Shown one piece after another: positions 41,033-50,987 of a stretch of DNA of 64,000 bases. This stretch comes from Chromatiaceae bacterium (GTDB lineage Bacteria > Pseudomonadota > Gammaproteobacteria > Chromatiales > Chromatiaceae), in NCBI GenBank assembly GCA_024235215.1, contig JACKMU010000002.1, positions 248,001 to 312,000 of the forward strand, written 5' to 3'. Under the pieces are notes generated by a model that did not search any database, was not told the origin of the DNA, and saw nothing but the letters and a program-made list of their open reading frames with translations. The position numbers were made by a program, and so were the translations under genes. The number at the start of each line of letters is the position of its first letter. Within the stretch, counting starts at the first letter, position 1.

Positions 41033-43150
41033 CTAAGTCGTCAATCTCCGATAGATATCAGAGACTTTCAGCGGTAGCGCCGCCACCTCGTCCACCAACG
41101 TATAAGCTGCCGGTCCGTAAAGCTGCGGCAGATAGTCGCGCGCCTGCTCATCAATGGTAATGCAGTAAGGATGGATCCCGCGACGGCGCGCCTCGATCAG
41201 CGCTCTGCGCGTATCCTCGATACCATATTCCCCGCGATAGCCGTCATAGTCGTCCGGCTTGCCATCGGAAAGAGTAATGAGAACACGTGTTCTGGCATCC
41301 ACCTCCGTCAACACACCGCTCAGATGGCGGATGGCGAATCCCATGCGGGTGTAGTCATGAGGCCGTATACCGCTGATGCGCGCGCGCACCTCATTATCAT
41401 AATGTTCACAAAAATGTTTGACGTGATAGAGTTCGCACCGTTTGCGCGAGATGCTGGAGAATCCATAAATCGCATAGCGGTCGCCCAGGGTCTCCAACGC
41501 CTCGCACAGCAGCACCAGAGACTCCTTCTCCGCAGTGTTGATCCAGCCTTTGGTTGAACCGCTCATATCGACCATAAAGAGCACCGCTATGTTGCGCTCG
41601 GAACGATGTTGTCGGGCGAACAGCTGGTCGGTCATCTCACGCCCATCCCGGGCATCGGCCAGCGCCTCGACCAGCGCATCCAGATCCACGCTGTCACCCT
41701 GAGTCTGGCGTTTGAGCAGACGATTCTCGTCCCGCATCGCCTCGAATGTTCTACGCAGCTGCTTTACCAGCCCGCTATACTTCTCCAGAGTCTGCTCAGC
41801 AAACCCATCGTAGACTGGCTCGACGCTCTTCTCCCGCGCTGCACACCAATCCTTACGGTAGTGCTGGCGACGGAAATCCCACTCCTGATAGAGAAAAGCC
41901 CCCTCCTCGTGATAACTCCCCTGCCACACATCCTGATCCAGTGCATTATCCTGCTGCAACAGCGCCGGGTCATACTCCCCCGGACCGGCTGGTTGCAGAT
42001 AATCGTCGGGAATCTCCCCGAGATCCAGAGTGATCGAAGTGATCAGTTCTTTGATATCATCCGGCAACGGCAATGGTTTATCATGTAGCAGAATCTCGAC
42101 CTGCAACTCTTCCGGACGCTCCTCCGGACGGATCTCACGTTTGCCGAATCTGCTCCCGTCGGTGCGCTTTTCCGACTGATTTCCGCTCTGCTCCCGCAAC
42201 TCCTCCTCCAGCATTTTCAGCTTGATCCGGAACAGTGCCTTCTCCCTTTCCAGACGCGCGGTGATGCGCGCATCCACCTGATCCAGCAACAACACGCCCT
42301 GATAGGCGAAAGCGTTATAGGGTTGCACCGATTCCGGCATGACGCAGACCTGCATCAACACATCCCTTGCGCTGCAGTCCCGTTGCGACACCCGCTGGCG
42401 GAACGGCTCCCAGATCTCGGGTAACGGCGGTTCTCCCAGTGCACTGCGAAGCTCATCCAGCTGACGATAGAGCCCCGGAAGTTCGCGCGCGATGATCGCC
42501 TCCAGACGCAGGTTCTCCATACACTGGAACAGTGCCAGGATCCGCTGCGGGTTGGGGTGTGTAGCCAGCGTCTCACCAAGATTGGTGCGGAATGTACCGA
42601 ATCGGGTCTGCGCCCAGAGCGCGGTGATCATCACCTTATAGAGTAGAAAATTCTGCTCCGGAGACGGCAGGATCGCCAGCAGTGGAGGCAGAAAAAGGGT
42701 CTCGGTGTCAGTGTAAATCTGCTCCGCTGACTGTATTTTCAGCTTACGTCCGGAGAGTCCGCGGAGAAATCCGGTGAGCACCCGCTCATGCTCCTGCAGT
42801 ACACATCCGATCGCCCTCTCCCGGTTGATGCGAATGAAGTCATCCACTTCCCAAATCACCTGTAGCGCTGGCCTGAGTCCGCTGCGGTCATAGGTATCCA
42901 TCGCATGCAGCGCCCAGGCTTCCACGCTTTCCCGTTCCATCAGCACAAGCGCGTGGTGGACATGAAGCGCATATTGGTAGCCCAGCTCAACATTGGTACT
43001 GGCCACACGCCGCACCCAGCTGATCACGTAGTGCTGATCTTGCTCGGCCAGACGGGAAATCTGACGGACCGCTTCGGCCGTATTGCGGAAGGAGAATTCA
43101 ACTTCCAGTATCTGGTCCAGCCAGGCCTCGATCTGCGCAATGGTGGGCAT
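41033..43150 (-). CDS. von Willebrand A-domain activator protein, CbbO/NorD family
   Basis: A 705-residue protein with a long helical N-terminal part and a C-terminal VWA domain. The MIDAS motif is DMSGSTKG (D528, S530, S532) with the T and D positions further on (YTRMGF, LSDGKPDD). Such proteins pair with MoxR AAA+ ATPases to remodel RuBisCO (CbbO with CbbQ) or to activate NO reductase (NorD with NorQ). The partner ATPase is 4 bp upstream. Neither rbc nor nor genes are in the window, so the client is undecided. Confidence 0.88.
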   Translation of the reverse strand: MPTIAQIEAWLDQILEVEFSFRNTAEAVRQISRLAEQDQHYVISWVRRVASTNVELGYQYALHVHHALVLMERESVEAWALHAMDTYDRSGLRPALQVIWEVDDFIRINRERAIGCVLQEHERVLTGFLRGLSGRKLKIQSAEQIYTDTETLFLPPLLAILPSPEQNFLLYKVMITALWAQTRFGTFRTNLGETLATHPNPQRILALFQCMENLRLEAIIARELPGLYRQLDELRSALGEPPLPEIWEPFRQRVSQRDCSARDVLMQVCVMPESVQPYNAFAYQGVLLLDQVDARITARLEREKALFRIKLKMLEEELREQSGNQSEKRTDGSRFGKREIRPEERPEELQVEILLHDKPLPLPDDIKELITSITLDLGEIPDDYLQPAGPGEYDPALLQQDNALDQDVWQGSYHEEGAFLYQEWDFRRQHYRKDWCAAREKSVEPVYDGFAEQTLEKYSGLVKQLRRTFEAMRDENRLLKRQTQGDSVDLDALVEALADARDGREMTDQLFARQHRSERNIAVLFMVDMSGSTKGWINTAEKESLVLLCEALETLGDRYAIYGFSSISRKRCELYHVKHFCEHYDNEVRARISGIRPHDYTRMGFAIRHLSGVLTEVDARTRVLITLSDGKPDDYDGYRGEYGIEDTRRALIEARRRGIHPYCITIDEQARDYLPQLYGPAAYTLVDEVAALPLKVSDIYRRLTT

Positions 43151-43154
43151 AGCG

Positions 43155-44000
43155 TCAGAAAATCGATGATGAAAGTTCGTTCACCGCAGTGAGCATCTCA
43201 TGATCATCGGTCAACGCTTGGGCGATGGCGCTGCGGCAGGCAGATACCGGAGTGACCCCCGCGGCGATCAGCTTGGCTGCGTGCACCAGCAGCCTGGTGC
43301 TGGCGCCCTCCTCCAATCCACTCCCCTTCAGGTTACGGGTCATGCCGGCAAAACGGACCAGGAGTTCCGTCGTGGTCCGGTCGAGGCCGGACTCCCGAGC
43401 CACAATCGCCGCCTCCAGATCCGGCTTCGGATAGTCGAATTCCAGCGCTACGAAGCGTTGTCGAGTGCTCTGTTTCAGGTCCTTCAGCACGCTCTGATAG
43501 CCGGGATTGTAGGAGATTGCAAGACAGAACTCCGGTGGAGCCTCGATCAGCGTACCGAGTTTCTCTATCGGCAGGACGCGCCGATCGTCCGCCAGCGGAT
43601 GGATCACCACCATGGTGTCCTTGCGTGCCTCGACGATCTCGTCCAGGTAGCAGATACCGCCGCTGCGCACCGCCTGTGTCAGCGGACCATCGATCCAGGT
43701 AGTCTCGCCCCCCTTGATCAGATAGCGCCCGACCAGATCGGAGGCGGTAAGATCATCGTGACAGGAGACGGTGACCAGCGGCCGTCCCAATCGCCAGGCC
43801 ATGTACTCCATGAAACGGGTCTTGCCACAACCCGTCGGTCCCTTGAGCAACACCGGGAGACCGTTCCGATAGCAGGAGTCGAATACCCCGACCTCATCAC
43901 CACTGGCTTGGTAGAACGGCTCGTCGACCACCCGGTATTCATTCAGATTCACGCTTTTCGGCTGCACAAATACTCCTCCGATCGGCCGTTGTTGAAACAT
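43155..44000 (-). CDS. MoxR-type AAA+ ATPase, CbbQ/NirQ/NorQ family
   Basis: A 281-residue AAA+ protein. Walker A is GPTGCGKTR (about 54-62), Walker B is ICYLDEIVEAR, and sensor/arginine-finger segments SYNPGYQ and STRQRFVALEFDYP are typical of the CbbQ/NorQ clade, with the C-terminal domain GASTRLLVHAAKL. It forms hexamers and works with the adjacent VWA protein as a protein-remodelling activase. A 251-bp upstream gap should hold the promoter, but none is obvious. Confidence 0.92.
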   Translation of the reverse strand: MFQQRPIGGVFVQPKSVNLNEYRVVDEPFYQASGDEVGVFDSCYRNGLPVLLKGPTGCGKTRFMEYMAWRLGRPLVTVSCHDDLTASDLVGRYLIKGGETTWIDGPLTQAVRSGGICYLDEIVEARKDTMVVIHPLADDRRVLPIEKLGTLIEAPPEFCLAISYNPGYQSVLKDLKQSTRQRFVALEFDYPKPDLEAAIVARESGLDRTTTELLVRFAGMTRNLKGSGLEEGASTRLLVHAAKLIAAGVTPVSACRSAIAQALTDDHEMLTAVNELSSSIF

Positions 44001-44251
44001 AGGCTATGCCTAACCAAAGCGGGACTCCCTGGGGAGAGTGTCCGATCCTGGTGTTCCTGCAGCTCTCGTCGAGGAATCACACAGCAACGGTTTCACCGAT
44101 CTCTTTGCGGATTCCAGGATAAGGTGACTACCGCCTGTTCCGCTTCGGTCTCTCATCCCCGTGCCATTGGGATTCAGCTGGGTGTTCCGTAAGCCTCTCT
44201 CCGGACAGGAGCTGCTTCGGTACGATTCAGCGGCGAGCTGGCGGCAGGCGC

Positions 44252-45547
44252 TCAGCCGTCAAATGGATGCTGCAGAACCAGGGTTTCATTTCGATCCGGG
44301 CCGGTGGAGACCACGTCGATCGGCACGCCAACCAACTCCTCGATCTTGTTCAGATAGTCGCGCGCGTTCTTTGGCAGTTCATCCAGACGCTTGGTCCCGA
44401 TCGTCGATCCGCTCCACCCCGGCAGCTCGATATACGCCGGTTCACAACGCTCGAATCCTTCCGCACCCACTGGTGGCACATCGACAATCTCTCCATCAAG
44501 CTGATAGCCGGTGCAGATTTTAAGCCTCTCCAGCCCATCCAGCACGTCCAGCTTGGTGATACAGATGCCGGTGACACTGTTGATCTCCAACGAGCGCTTG
44601 AGCGCCACGCTGTCGAGCCAGCCGCAGCGACGTTGCCGGCCGGTGGTGGCGCCAAATTCATGTCCCTTTTCACCCAGGTGCCTGCCCACCTCGTCAAACA
44701 GTTCAGTTGGAAAGGGCCCCGCCCCGACACGCGTCGTATAGGCTTTGACGATCCCCAGCACATAGTCGATGTTGCGCGGTCCCACCCCGGTGCCGGTGCA
44801 GGCCCCCCCAGCGGTGGTATTGGACGAGGTGACATAAGGATAAGTGCCGTGATCGATATCGAGCAGCGCACCCTGAGCCCCTTCAAACATGATGTTGTCC
44901 CCCTGCTGCTGCATCCGGTGCAGCGTCCCGGGAATGTCCTCGGCCAATGACGCCAGCGACTCTGCCTGCGCCAAACTCTCTTCCAGCACCTGCTGATAGT
45001 CCACTACGTCGCACTTGTAATAGTGCTGTAGCGCAAAATTGTGGTAGTCCATCACTTCACTCAGCCGCTTCTCAAATCGCGTCGCGTCCAGCAGTTCACC
45101 AAAGCGAATACCACGCCGGGAGACTTTATCCTCGTATGCTGGTCCAATGCCGCGTCCAGTCGTACCGATCGCCTGTTTGCCGCGCGCCTTTTCGCGTGCC
45201 TGATCCAACGCGATATGGTAAGGCAATATCAGCGGGCAGGATTCACTGATACCGAGCCGTTCAATTGCCGGAACCCCGTTCTCCTCCAGCATCTTCAGCT
45301 CTTCCAGCAGCGCGCTGGGAGAGAGCACCACACCATTGCCGATCAGGCAGCGCACGCCATCGCGCAGTACCCCGGACGGAATCAAGTGCAGCACCGTTTT
45401 CTTCCCATCGATCACCAGGGTGTGTCCAGCGTTGTGTCCACCTTGAAAGCGCACCACCGCTTGCGCACGATCAGTCAGCAGGTCGACAATCTTACCCTTG
45501 CCTTCGTCGCCCCATTGAGTACCGATCACGACAACATTTTTACCCAT
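44252..45547 (-). CDS. purA: Adenylosuccinate synthetase PurA
   Basis: A 431-residue enzyme converting IMP and aspartate to adenylosuccinate with GTP. It starts VVVIGTQWGDEGKGKIVDLL (catalytic Asp and P-loop) and has GHNAGHTLV, the IMP site TTGRGIGPAYEDK and the C-terminal TKLDVLD and STGPDRNETL. Length is standard. It follows hisZ after 130 bp in a conserved gammaproteobacterial order. Confidence 0.98.
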   Translation of the reverse strand: MGKNVVVIGTQWGDEGKGKIVDLLTDRAQAVVRFQGGHNAGHTLVIDGKKTVLHLIPSGVLRDGVRCLIGNGVVLSPSALLEELKMLEENGVPAIERLGISESCPLILPYHIALDQAREKARGKQAIGTTGRGIGPAYEDKVSRRGIRFGELLDATRFEKRLSEVMDYHNFALQHYYKCDVVDYQQVLEESLAQAESLASLAEDIPGTLHRMQQQGDNIMFEGAQGALLDIDHGTYPYVTSSNTTAGGACTGTGVGPRNIDYVLGIVKAYTTRVGAGPFPTELFDEVGRHLGEKGHEFGATTGRQRRCGWLDSVALKRSLEINSVTGICITKLDVLDGLERLKICTGYQLDGEIVDVPPVGAEGFERCEPAYIELPGWSGSTIGTKRLDELPKNARDYLNKIEELVGVPIDVVSTGPDRNETLVLQHPFDG

Positions 45548-45677
45548 TATTTTGTGCTCTCTTGTTATTCACCTATCAAGGAACGCTGCTGATGCTATCT
45601 GGTACCCGCAGCGATCGGGAATGGCAGCTCATCCTTGTGTCGCAGAATGCGCCGATTATAGCGCCGCTCAATTCATG

Positions 45678-46865
45678 CTAACCGGATGGGCAGGCGACCA
45701 CGACCCAATTCTCACCCTGCTGCTGCAACAGTTCGCTACAGCCCAACTCCTCAGCGCCTCCCTGCTGTTCCGGCAGCGCTTGGATCACCGACCTGCCCGA
45801 TTGCCGTAAATGCTGCACGACGAGCCTGAGCGCAGGGTCATCGACTGCCGGCGCCAGAATAGTCGGCTCTGGCTGCTCCGCCCCACCTCTCAGTCTGAGT
45901 AAAAGGTTCAGATCGGCGCTGAAGCCGCACGCGGGGCGGGCGCGTCCGAACAGCTTGCCGATGTCGTCGTAACGACCGCCACGCGCCACCTCCTGACCCA
46001 ACCCGGGCACGTATGCGGCAAACATCATACCGGTGTGGTAGTGGTAACCGCGCAATTCGGCCAGATCGAAATGGACCGGAAGTTCGGGATATCGTTCGGC
46101 AAGCAGAGCCGCAACGCTGCCCAGTTCATCCAGCGCCTGCAGCACCGAGAGATCCGCCCCAGCCAGTCGCTCAGTCGCGTTGTGCAGCGCTTCCGCGCCA
46201 CTCAACTTGGCCAGTGCTACCAGCATACCGGCGATCGACTCTTCGATTGCGAAGTCCAGCACCAGCTGTTCAATCTCCGGAATCGCCTTGCGTTGCAATG
46301 CGTCAAACATCGCAAACTCCTGTTGCTGATCAAACCCCGCCTGCCTGGCGAGCCCCCGGTAGATACCCACATGCCCCAAATCGAGATAGATCTCCTGAAT
46401 CCCGGCACACTTCAGGCTGGCGATCATCAGGCCAAGAATCTCCAGCTCAGCCTCGACTCCACTGTAACCATAGAGTTCTGCACCAATCTGCAGCGGTGAG
46501 CGGGATGCGGTCAGGGTGTCATAGCGACTGCGCAGAACCGTGCCTTGATAGCAGAGTCTGGTCGGATAATCACGGCGTAATTGATGAGCATCGATCCGGG
46601 CGACCTGGGGGGTAATATCCGCACGGATGCCAAGCGTCCTGCCGGTGATGTGATCCGTGAGTTTGAAAGTCTGCAGATTGAGGTCGCCACCGGTGCCAGT
46701 GAGCAGCGAATCCAGGTATTCGATAAACGGTGGAAATACCAGTTCATATCCCCAGCTGCGATAGAGATCGATGAGTTCCCTGCGCAACCGTTCCAACTCG
46801 TTGGCCTGTGGAGGAAGGGTTTCGCTGATACCTTCAGGCAGCAACCAGTATTTTTTTTCTGTCAT
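45678..46865 (-). CDS. hisZ: ATP phosphoribosyltransferase regulatory subunit HisZ
   Basis: A 395-residue histidyl-tRNA-synthetase-like protein without aminoacylation. Class II motif relics are seen in YELVFPPFIEYLDSLL and RADITPQVARIDAH. It regulates short-form HisG in the first step of histidine biosynthesis; hisG is not in this window. It lies 9 bp after the DUF2065 gene and upstream of purA, a usual position. Confidence 0.94.
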   Translation of the reverse strand: MTEKKYWLLPEGISETLPPQANELERLRRELIDLYRSWGYELVFPPFIEYLDSLLTGTGGDLNLQTFKLTDHITGRTLGIRADITPQVARIDAHQLRRDYPTRLCYQGTVLRSRYDTLTASRSPLQIGAELYGYSGVEAELEILGLMIASLKCAGIQEIYLDLGHVGIYRGLARQAGFDQQQEFAMFDALQRKAIPEIEQLVLDFAIEESIAGMLVALAKLSGAEALHNATERLAGADLSVLQALDELGSVAALLAERYPELPVHFDLAELRGYHYHTGMMFAAYVPGLGQEVARGGRYDDIGKLFGRARPACGFSADLNLLLRLRGGAEQPEPTILAPAVDDPALRLVVQHLRQSGRSVIQALPEQQGGAEELGCSELLQQQGENWVVVACPSG

Positions 46866-46874
46866 TTGTCAGAG

Positions 46875-47060
46875 CTAGTTTACGAGGTACAGGGTGATCA
46901 CACCGAGCATCATGCTGACCAGACCACCCAACCTGAGTGAGCGGTCATTCAGCGCAAGCGATGCCTGCATCATCCTGCGCATGGTATCAGGGCTAAGGAA
47001 TGGGAGAATCCCCTCGATAACCATAACCAGCGCCAAGGCAACCAGGAGATCATGCCACAT
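46875..47060 (-). CDS. DUF2065 (YjeT-like) small membrane protein
   Basis: A 61-residue protein with two TM helices separated by a short loop (LALVMVIEGILPFLSP and LGGLVSMMLGVITLYLV). The family is regularly found between hflC and purA/hisZ in gammaproteobacteria, as here (38 bp after hflC). Function unknown; possibly connected with the HflKC complex. Confidence 0.92.
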   Translation of the reverse strand: MWHDLLVALALVMVIEGILPFLSPDTMRRMMQASLALNDRSLRLGGLVSMMLGVITLYLVN

Positions 47061-47098
47061 AAGCGACTATCGGGATATCGGAAGGGAGGGTGAGGGTG

Positions 47099-47974
47099 TC
47101 AGCGCTCGCCTCTCGATTCGTTGAAATAGCGGAAGAACTCGGCATCAGGCTCCAGCACCATGATATCGCTGCCACTGTTGAACATACCCCGATAGGCATT
47201 GAGGCTTCTGTAAAATGCGTAGAACTCATGATTCTGGTTGTAGGCGGCGGCATAGATGGCAGCGGATTTCCGGTCTCCCTCACCCCGCAGCTCCTCCGCC
47301 TGTTTGAAGGCGTCGGCCAGGATAACAGTCTGCTGACGGTCAGCATCGGCGCGAATCCGTTCCGCCGCTTCCGCACCTTGTGCACGCAGATCCCGCGCCA
47401 CCCGCTCGCGCTCGGCGCGCATGCGATCGTAAACCGATTCACTCACTTCCGGTGGCAGATCGATCTGTTTGACCCTCACATCAAGAATCTCCACCCCAAG
47501 CTCCGAGGCTTTCTCATCTGCATCCTTGGTCAATAAAGCCATGATCTCTGCGCGCTCACCGGAGACCACTTCCAGAATCGTGCGTTTCCCGAACTCGTCG
47601 CGCAGGCTGGTGTTGATTCTCTCCGCCAGCAGGCGTGAGGTTTTTGTGGAATTGCCGCCTGTCGACCGAAAAAACTGAGCGACGTTACTGATGCGCCACT
47701 TTGCATAAGAGTCGACGATGACGTCTTTTTTCTCGATGGTGAGAAACCGCTGTGGTTGTGCATCCAGTGTTTGAATACGTCCATCAAATTTCTTCACGTC
47801 GTTGATCACCGGTACCATCCAGTGCAAACCTGGCTCGTAGTCGGAATCGATGATCTCACCGAGTCTTAGCTTGATCGCCACTTCCCACTGATTCACCACG
47901 AAAGCAGCGGAATAGATGATCCCAGCCAGAATAGCTGCCGCTACGCCGTACAATCCCAATCTGCTATTGTTCAT
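47099..47974 (-). CDS. hflC: HflC, SPFH-domain modulator of FtsH
   Basis: A 291-residue protein with an N-terminal TM anchor (AAAILAGIIYSAAFVV) and a prohibitin/SPFH domain containing RIQTLDAQPQRFLTIEKKDVIVD (around residues 65-88), then a coiled coil of ERVARDLRAQGAEAAERIRADAD. It forms a cage with HflK around the FtsH protease at the inner membrane. Its ATG shares a base with the hflK stop (TGATG). Confidence 0.97.
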   Translation of the reverse strand: MNNSRLGLYGVAAAILAGIIYSAAFVVNQWEVAIKLRLGEIIDSDYEPGLHWMVPVINDVKKFDGRIQTLDAQPQRFLTIEKKDVIVDSYAKWRISNVAQFFRSTGGNSTKTSRLLAERINTSLRDEFGKRTILEVVSGERAEIMALLTKDADEKASELGVEILDVRVKQIDLPPEVSESVYDRMRAERERVARDLRAQGAEAAERIRADADRQQTVILADAFKQAEELRGEGDRKSAAIYAAAYNQNHEFYAFYRSLNAYRGMFNSGSDIMVLEPDAEFFRYFNESRGER

Positions 47975-49146
47975 CAGCGTACACTCCTGCCGCGACCACT
48001 CTCTTGACGGCTACTCTCATCCCGCCGATTTTGCTGCACCGAAGGCTCGCTCTGTTCGCCATCCTCGGCAGTGCGCGCATTACGGAATTTTCCCGAAGAG
48101 CCTTCGATCAATTTATCCATCGGCAGATACATCAGACTATTGCCCTGTTTGACATCCATGATGACCTTGTTGGTCCGACCCAGCACCTCTTCTACTGCAT
48201 CGAGATAGAGGCGCTGACGGGTCACTTCCGGTGCCTTTTCATACTCACCCAGTACCGCCAGAAAACGTGAGGTTTCGCCTTCAGACTCTGCAATCACCTT
48301 GTCGCGGTACGCCTTGGCCGCCTCTATCCGGCGTGCCCCGGCACCACGGGCCTTGGGAACTACCTCGTTGGCATAGGCTTGTGCCTGATTCTCCTGCCTG
48401 ACCTTATCCTCGCGCGCTTTGATCGCATCATCGAAGGCGCTTTTCACCTGCTCCGGCGGTTTTGCCGGCTGCGTATTGACGCTGGTCACTTCCAGGCCGC
48501 TGCGATAGAGGTTGATCAGCTCCTGGACTCTGATTTTGATGCTGTCGGCAATCGAACTGCGCCCTTCGGTAAGAATGTAATCGAGCTTGCTCTTGCCGAT
48601 TGTCTCACGCACCGCAGTCTCGGTGGCATCACGAATCGTCTTCTCCGGATTCTGGTCCTGGAACAGGTAATCTGCGGCATCCTGAATCCTTGACTGAATG
48701 GTGAGTTCGATATCGACGATGTTTTCGTCCTTGGTCAGCATCTGGGCTTTGTGCCTGAACGAAGAGATCTGATCCACATTGACTTTCATCACCTGGTCGA
48801 TGAATGGTACGAGAAAATGCGGGCCTGGTTGGGTGATATCCTTGAATGCCCCAAATCGAATTACCACACCCCGCTCCGCAGGATCGACGGTATAGAAGCT
48901 CTTTATGGCGAACAAAATCAAAAGAGCAATGCCAACGACAATCGCTATCCCTTTGATCCCGGCCGGTCCGGGTGCAGGGATCGAACCGCCGGGTCCTGCG
49001 CTTTTGGGGCCTTTTCGGCCGCCAAGAATTCCCCCCAGCTTCTCCTGCATTTTTTTGACGACTTCATCAAGATCGGGTGGACCCTGGTTGCTACCTTTTC
49101 CACTCCAGGGATCTTTGTTGTCACCACCCGGTTCATTCCAGGCCAT
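47974..49146 (-). CDS. hflK: HflK, SPFH-domain modulator of FtsH
   Basis: A 390-residue partner of HflC. The Gly/Pro/Asp-rich N-terminus (MAWNEPGGDNKDPWSGKG) leads to one TM helix (about 66-84), the SPFH domain (VDPAERGVVIRFGAF, VEIELTIQ-like core) and a long coiled coil. The C-terminus is charged and low-complexity (residues about 345-390). It follows hflX with a 121-bp gap. Confidence 0.97.
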   Translation of the reverse strand: MAWNEPGGDNKDPWSGKGSNQGPPDLDEVVKKMQEKLGGILGGRKGPKSAGPGGSIPAPGPAGIKGIAIVVGIALLILFAIKSFYTVDPAERGVVIRFGAFKDITQPGPHFLVPFIDQVMKVNVDQISSFRHKAQMLTKDENIVDIELTIQSRIQDAADYLFQDQNPEKTIRDATETAVRETIGKSKLDYILTEGRSSIADSIKIRVQELINLYRSGLEVTSVNTQPAKPPEQVKSAFDDAIKAREDKVRQENQAQAYANEVVPKARGAGARRIEAAKAYRDKVIAESEGETSRFLAVLGEYEKAPEVTRQRLYLDAVEEVLGRTNKVIMDVKQGNSLMYLPMDKLIEGSSGKFRNARTAEDGEQSEPSVQQNRRDESSRQESGRGRSVR

Positions 49147-49267
49147 CGGCTACTCCAAATGTTCAATAAAATTTAGTCCGCCCCAACTGTCTGCCAGCAA
49201 CTTTCGGGGGACGAATAGGGGATTCTAGGTGGGTTGATTTAACTGAGCAAGTGTAAATGCATAACGA

Positions 49268-50554
49268 TCATGCCACCCGCCGTCCCTCCAGGTCAGGCTC
49301 TTGGTCGATCAACCGATCAAAACTCTTTCTCGACAGCTCCACCTCTACCTGCCAGCCGCCCGCTTCAGTCGGTTGTTCAGAAAGCACCTTACCGAGCTCG
49401 AAAAGCCTTGCCCGCAGTCTGCCCTCGGTGGGCGCTAGCAGTAACATCAGGTGGACCCGCTCCCTGCTGAAAAACTCCGCCAGTACCTCGAACACCTGCA
49501 TGACGCCCTCTCCGCTGGCCGCTGAAAGCCAGATACGCCGCACCTCACCGTTCTGGTCCCGCTCCACCATTGGTGTAGCGCCTTCGATCAAGTCGATCTT
49601 ATTGTAGATCTCTATCTGAGGTATTTTATCGGCACCAATCTGTGCCAGCACTTCATTCACCTCAGCAACACAGACCGTCCGCTGAGGACTCCCGGCGTCA
49701 ATCACATGAAGCAGTAGCGCAGCCTCGACAGTCTCCTGCAGCGTGGATCGAAACGCCGCCACCAGTTCGTGCGGCAGATCCGATATAAAACCGACCGTAT
49801 CGGCCAGCACCAGCCCCTGATCGGCTGCGATATCTATTCTCCGTAATGTCGGATCCAGCGTTGCAAAGAGCTGATCGGCGGCGTAGACGCCGGATTGGGT
49901 GAGGCTGTTGAACAAGGTTGACTTACCCGCATTGGTATACCCGACCAGGGATACGGTGGGTATCTCCGCTTTGCTTCTGGCACGTCTTCCCTGATTGCGC
50001 TGGCTTTCGACTCGCTCCAGCCGCCGTCGAATCTGGGCGATGCGGTTGTTGAGCAACCGGCGATCGGTCTCCAGCTGAGTTTCACCCGGACCACGCAGGC
50101 CGATACCGCCCTTTTGCCGTTCAAGGTGGGTCCAGCCTCTGACCAGACGGGTCGAAAGATGCCGCAATTGAGCCAGCTCAACCTGCAGCTTCCCTTCGAA
50201 CGACCTGGCTCGCTGGGCGAAGATATCAAGAATCAGCCCAGTCCTGTCCACGACCCGACAGGAGAACTCCTTTTCAAGATTGCGTTCCTGACTGGGCGAG
50301 AGTGGGTGGTTGAAAATCACCAGATCAGCACCGGACGATTCGACCAGTGCTTTGACTTCAGCAGCTTTACCAAGGCCCAGATAGAGTTTGGGATCAGGGT
50401 TTTTTCGGCTCCCCCGGATCAACCCGGCGGACATTGCACCCGCTGACCGCACCAGATCCTGAAACTCTGCCAACTCGTCCGGATCGGTACGGGTATCCAT
50501 ATCCATATGCACCAACACCGCAGTCTCGCCGCTTTTCGGACGCTCAAACATCAC
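49268..50554 (-). CDS. hflX: Ribosome-associated GTPase HflX
   Basis: A 428-residue GTPase. The N-terminal HflX domain includes NHPLSPSQERNLEKEFSC, and the Gly-rich loop GIGLRGPGETQLETDRR links to the G domain. G1 is GYTNAGKST, G3 DTVGF, G4 NKID. It splits stalled or heat-damaged ribosomes. Two consecutive ATGs start it (50554/50551). It lies 50 bp after hfq, the canonical hfq-hflX-hflK-hflC order. Confidence 0.97.
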   Translation of the reverse strand: MMFERPKSGETAVLVHMDMDTRTDPDELAEFQDLVRSAGAMSAGLIRGSRKNPDPKLYLGLGKAAEVKALVESSGADLVIFNHPLSPSQERNLEKEFSCRVVDRTGLILDIFAQRARSFEGKLQVELAQLRHLSTRLVRGWTHLERQKGGIGLRGPGETQLETDRRLLNNRIAQIRRRLERVESQRNQGRRARSKAEIPTVSLVGYTNAGKSTLFNSLTQSGVYAADQLFATLDPTLRRIDIAADQGLVLADTVGFISDLPHELVAAFRSTLQETVEAALLLHVIDAGSPQRTVCVAEVNEVLAQIGADKIPQIEIYNKIDLIEGATPMVERDQNGEVRRIWLSAASGEGVMQVFEVLAEFFSRERVHLMLLLAPTEGRLRARLFELGKVLSEQPTEAGGWQVEVELSRKSFDRLIDQEPDLEGRRVA

Positions 50555-50604
50555 ACTTCACGCACACAACACCTTCTCAGGATCATCCCTACAGAAGTAG
50601 ACAA

Positions 50605-50868
50605 CTAGTAGTTGCCCGGTTCCCCATGCCCTTGATCCATATCCGAAACATTAACCGCAAGCTTGACGTTACGCGCGGGCACGACGGTTGAAATGGCGTG
50701 CTTGTACACCATCTGACTGACTGTATTCTTCAGCAGTACCACAAACTGATCAAAAGATTCGATTTGACCCTGCAACTTGATACCGTTCACCAGAAAAATC
50801 GACACCGGTACGCGCTCTTTTCTCAGGGCATTCAAAAAAGGGTCTTGTAAGCTTTGCCCTTTGGACAT
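50605..50868 (-). CDS. hfq: RNA chaperone Hfq
   Basis: An 87-residue Sm-like hexameric RNA chaperone. It starts MSKGQSLQDPFLNALRKERV with AAGGAG upstream at 50868; the Sm1 core (VSIFLVNGIKLQGQIESFDQ) and Sm2 motif VYKHAIST are intact. The C-terminal tail is short and acidic. It pairs sRNAs with mRNAs, including targets of the sigma-54 and nitrogen networks in relatives. Confidence 0.98.
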   Translation of the reverse strand: MSKGQSLQDPFLNALRKERVPVSIFLVNGIKLQGQIESFDQFVVLLKNTVSQMVYKHAISTVVPARNVKLAVNVSDMDQGHGEPGNY

Positions 50869-50987
50869 GTGTTTCTCCTTATTGTCAAGGCAGTTTGAAC
50901 TGTCATTATCAGACACCAGTCGTGCTGAACCGTTCCTGGTCATACACCCAATAAAAACATATTAGCACACACCAGCCGTCTGACCGG

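Noticed and set aside
44001..44251. Promoter for the cbbQ/cbbO-type pair
   Set aside because: No convincing sigma-70 or sigma-54 boxes on the minus strand; nothing called.
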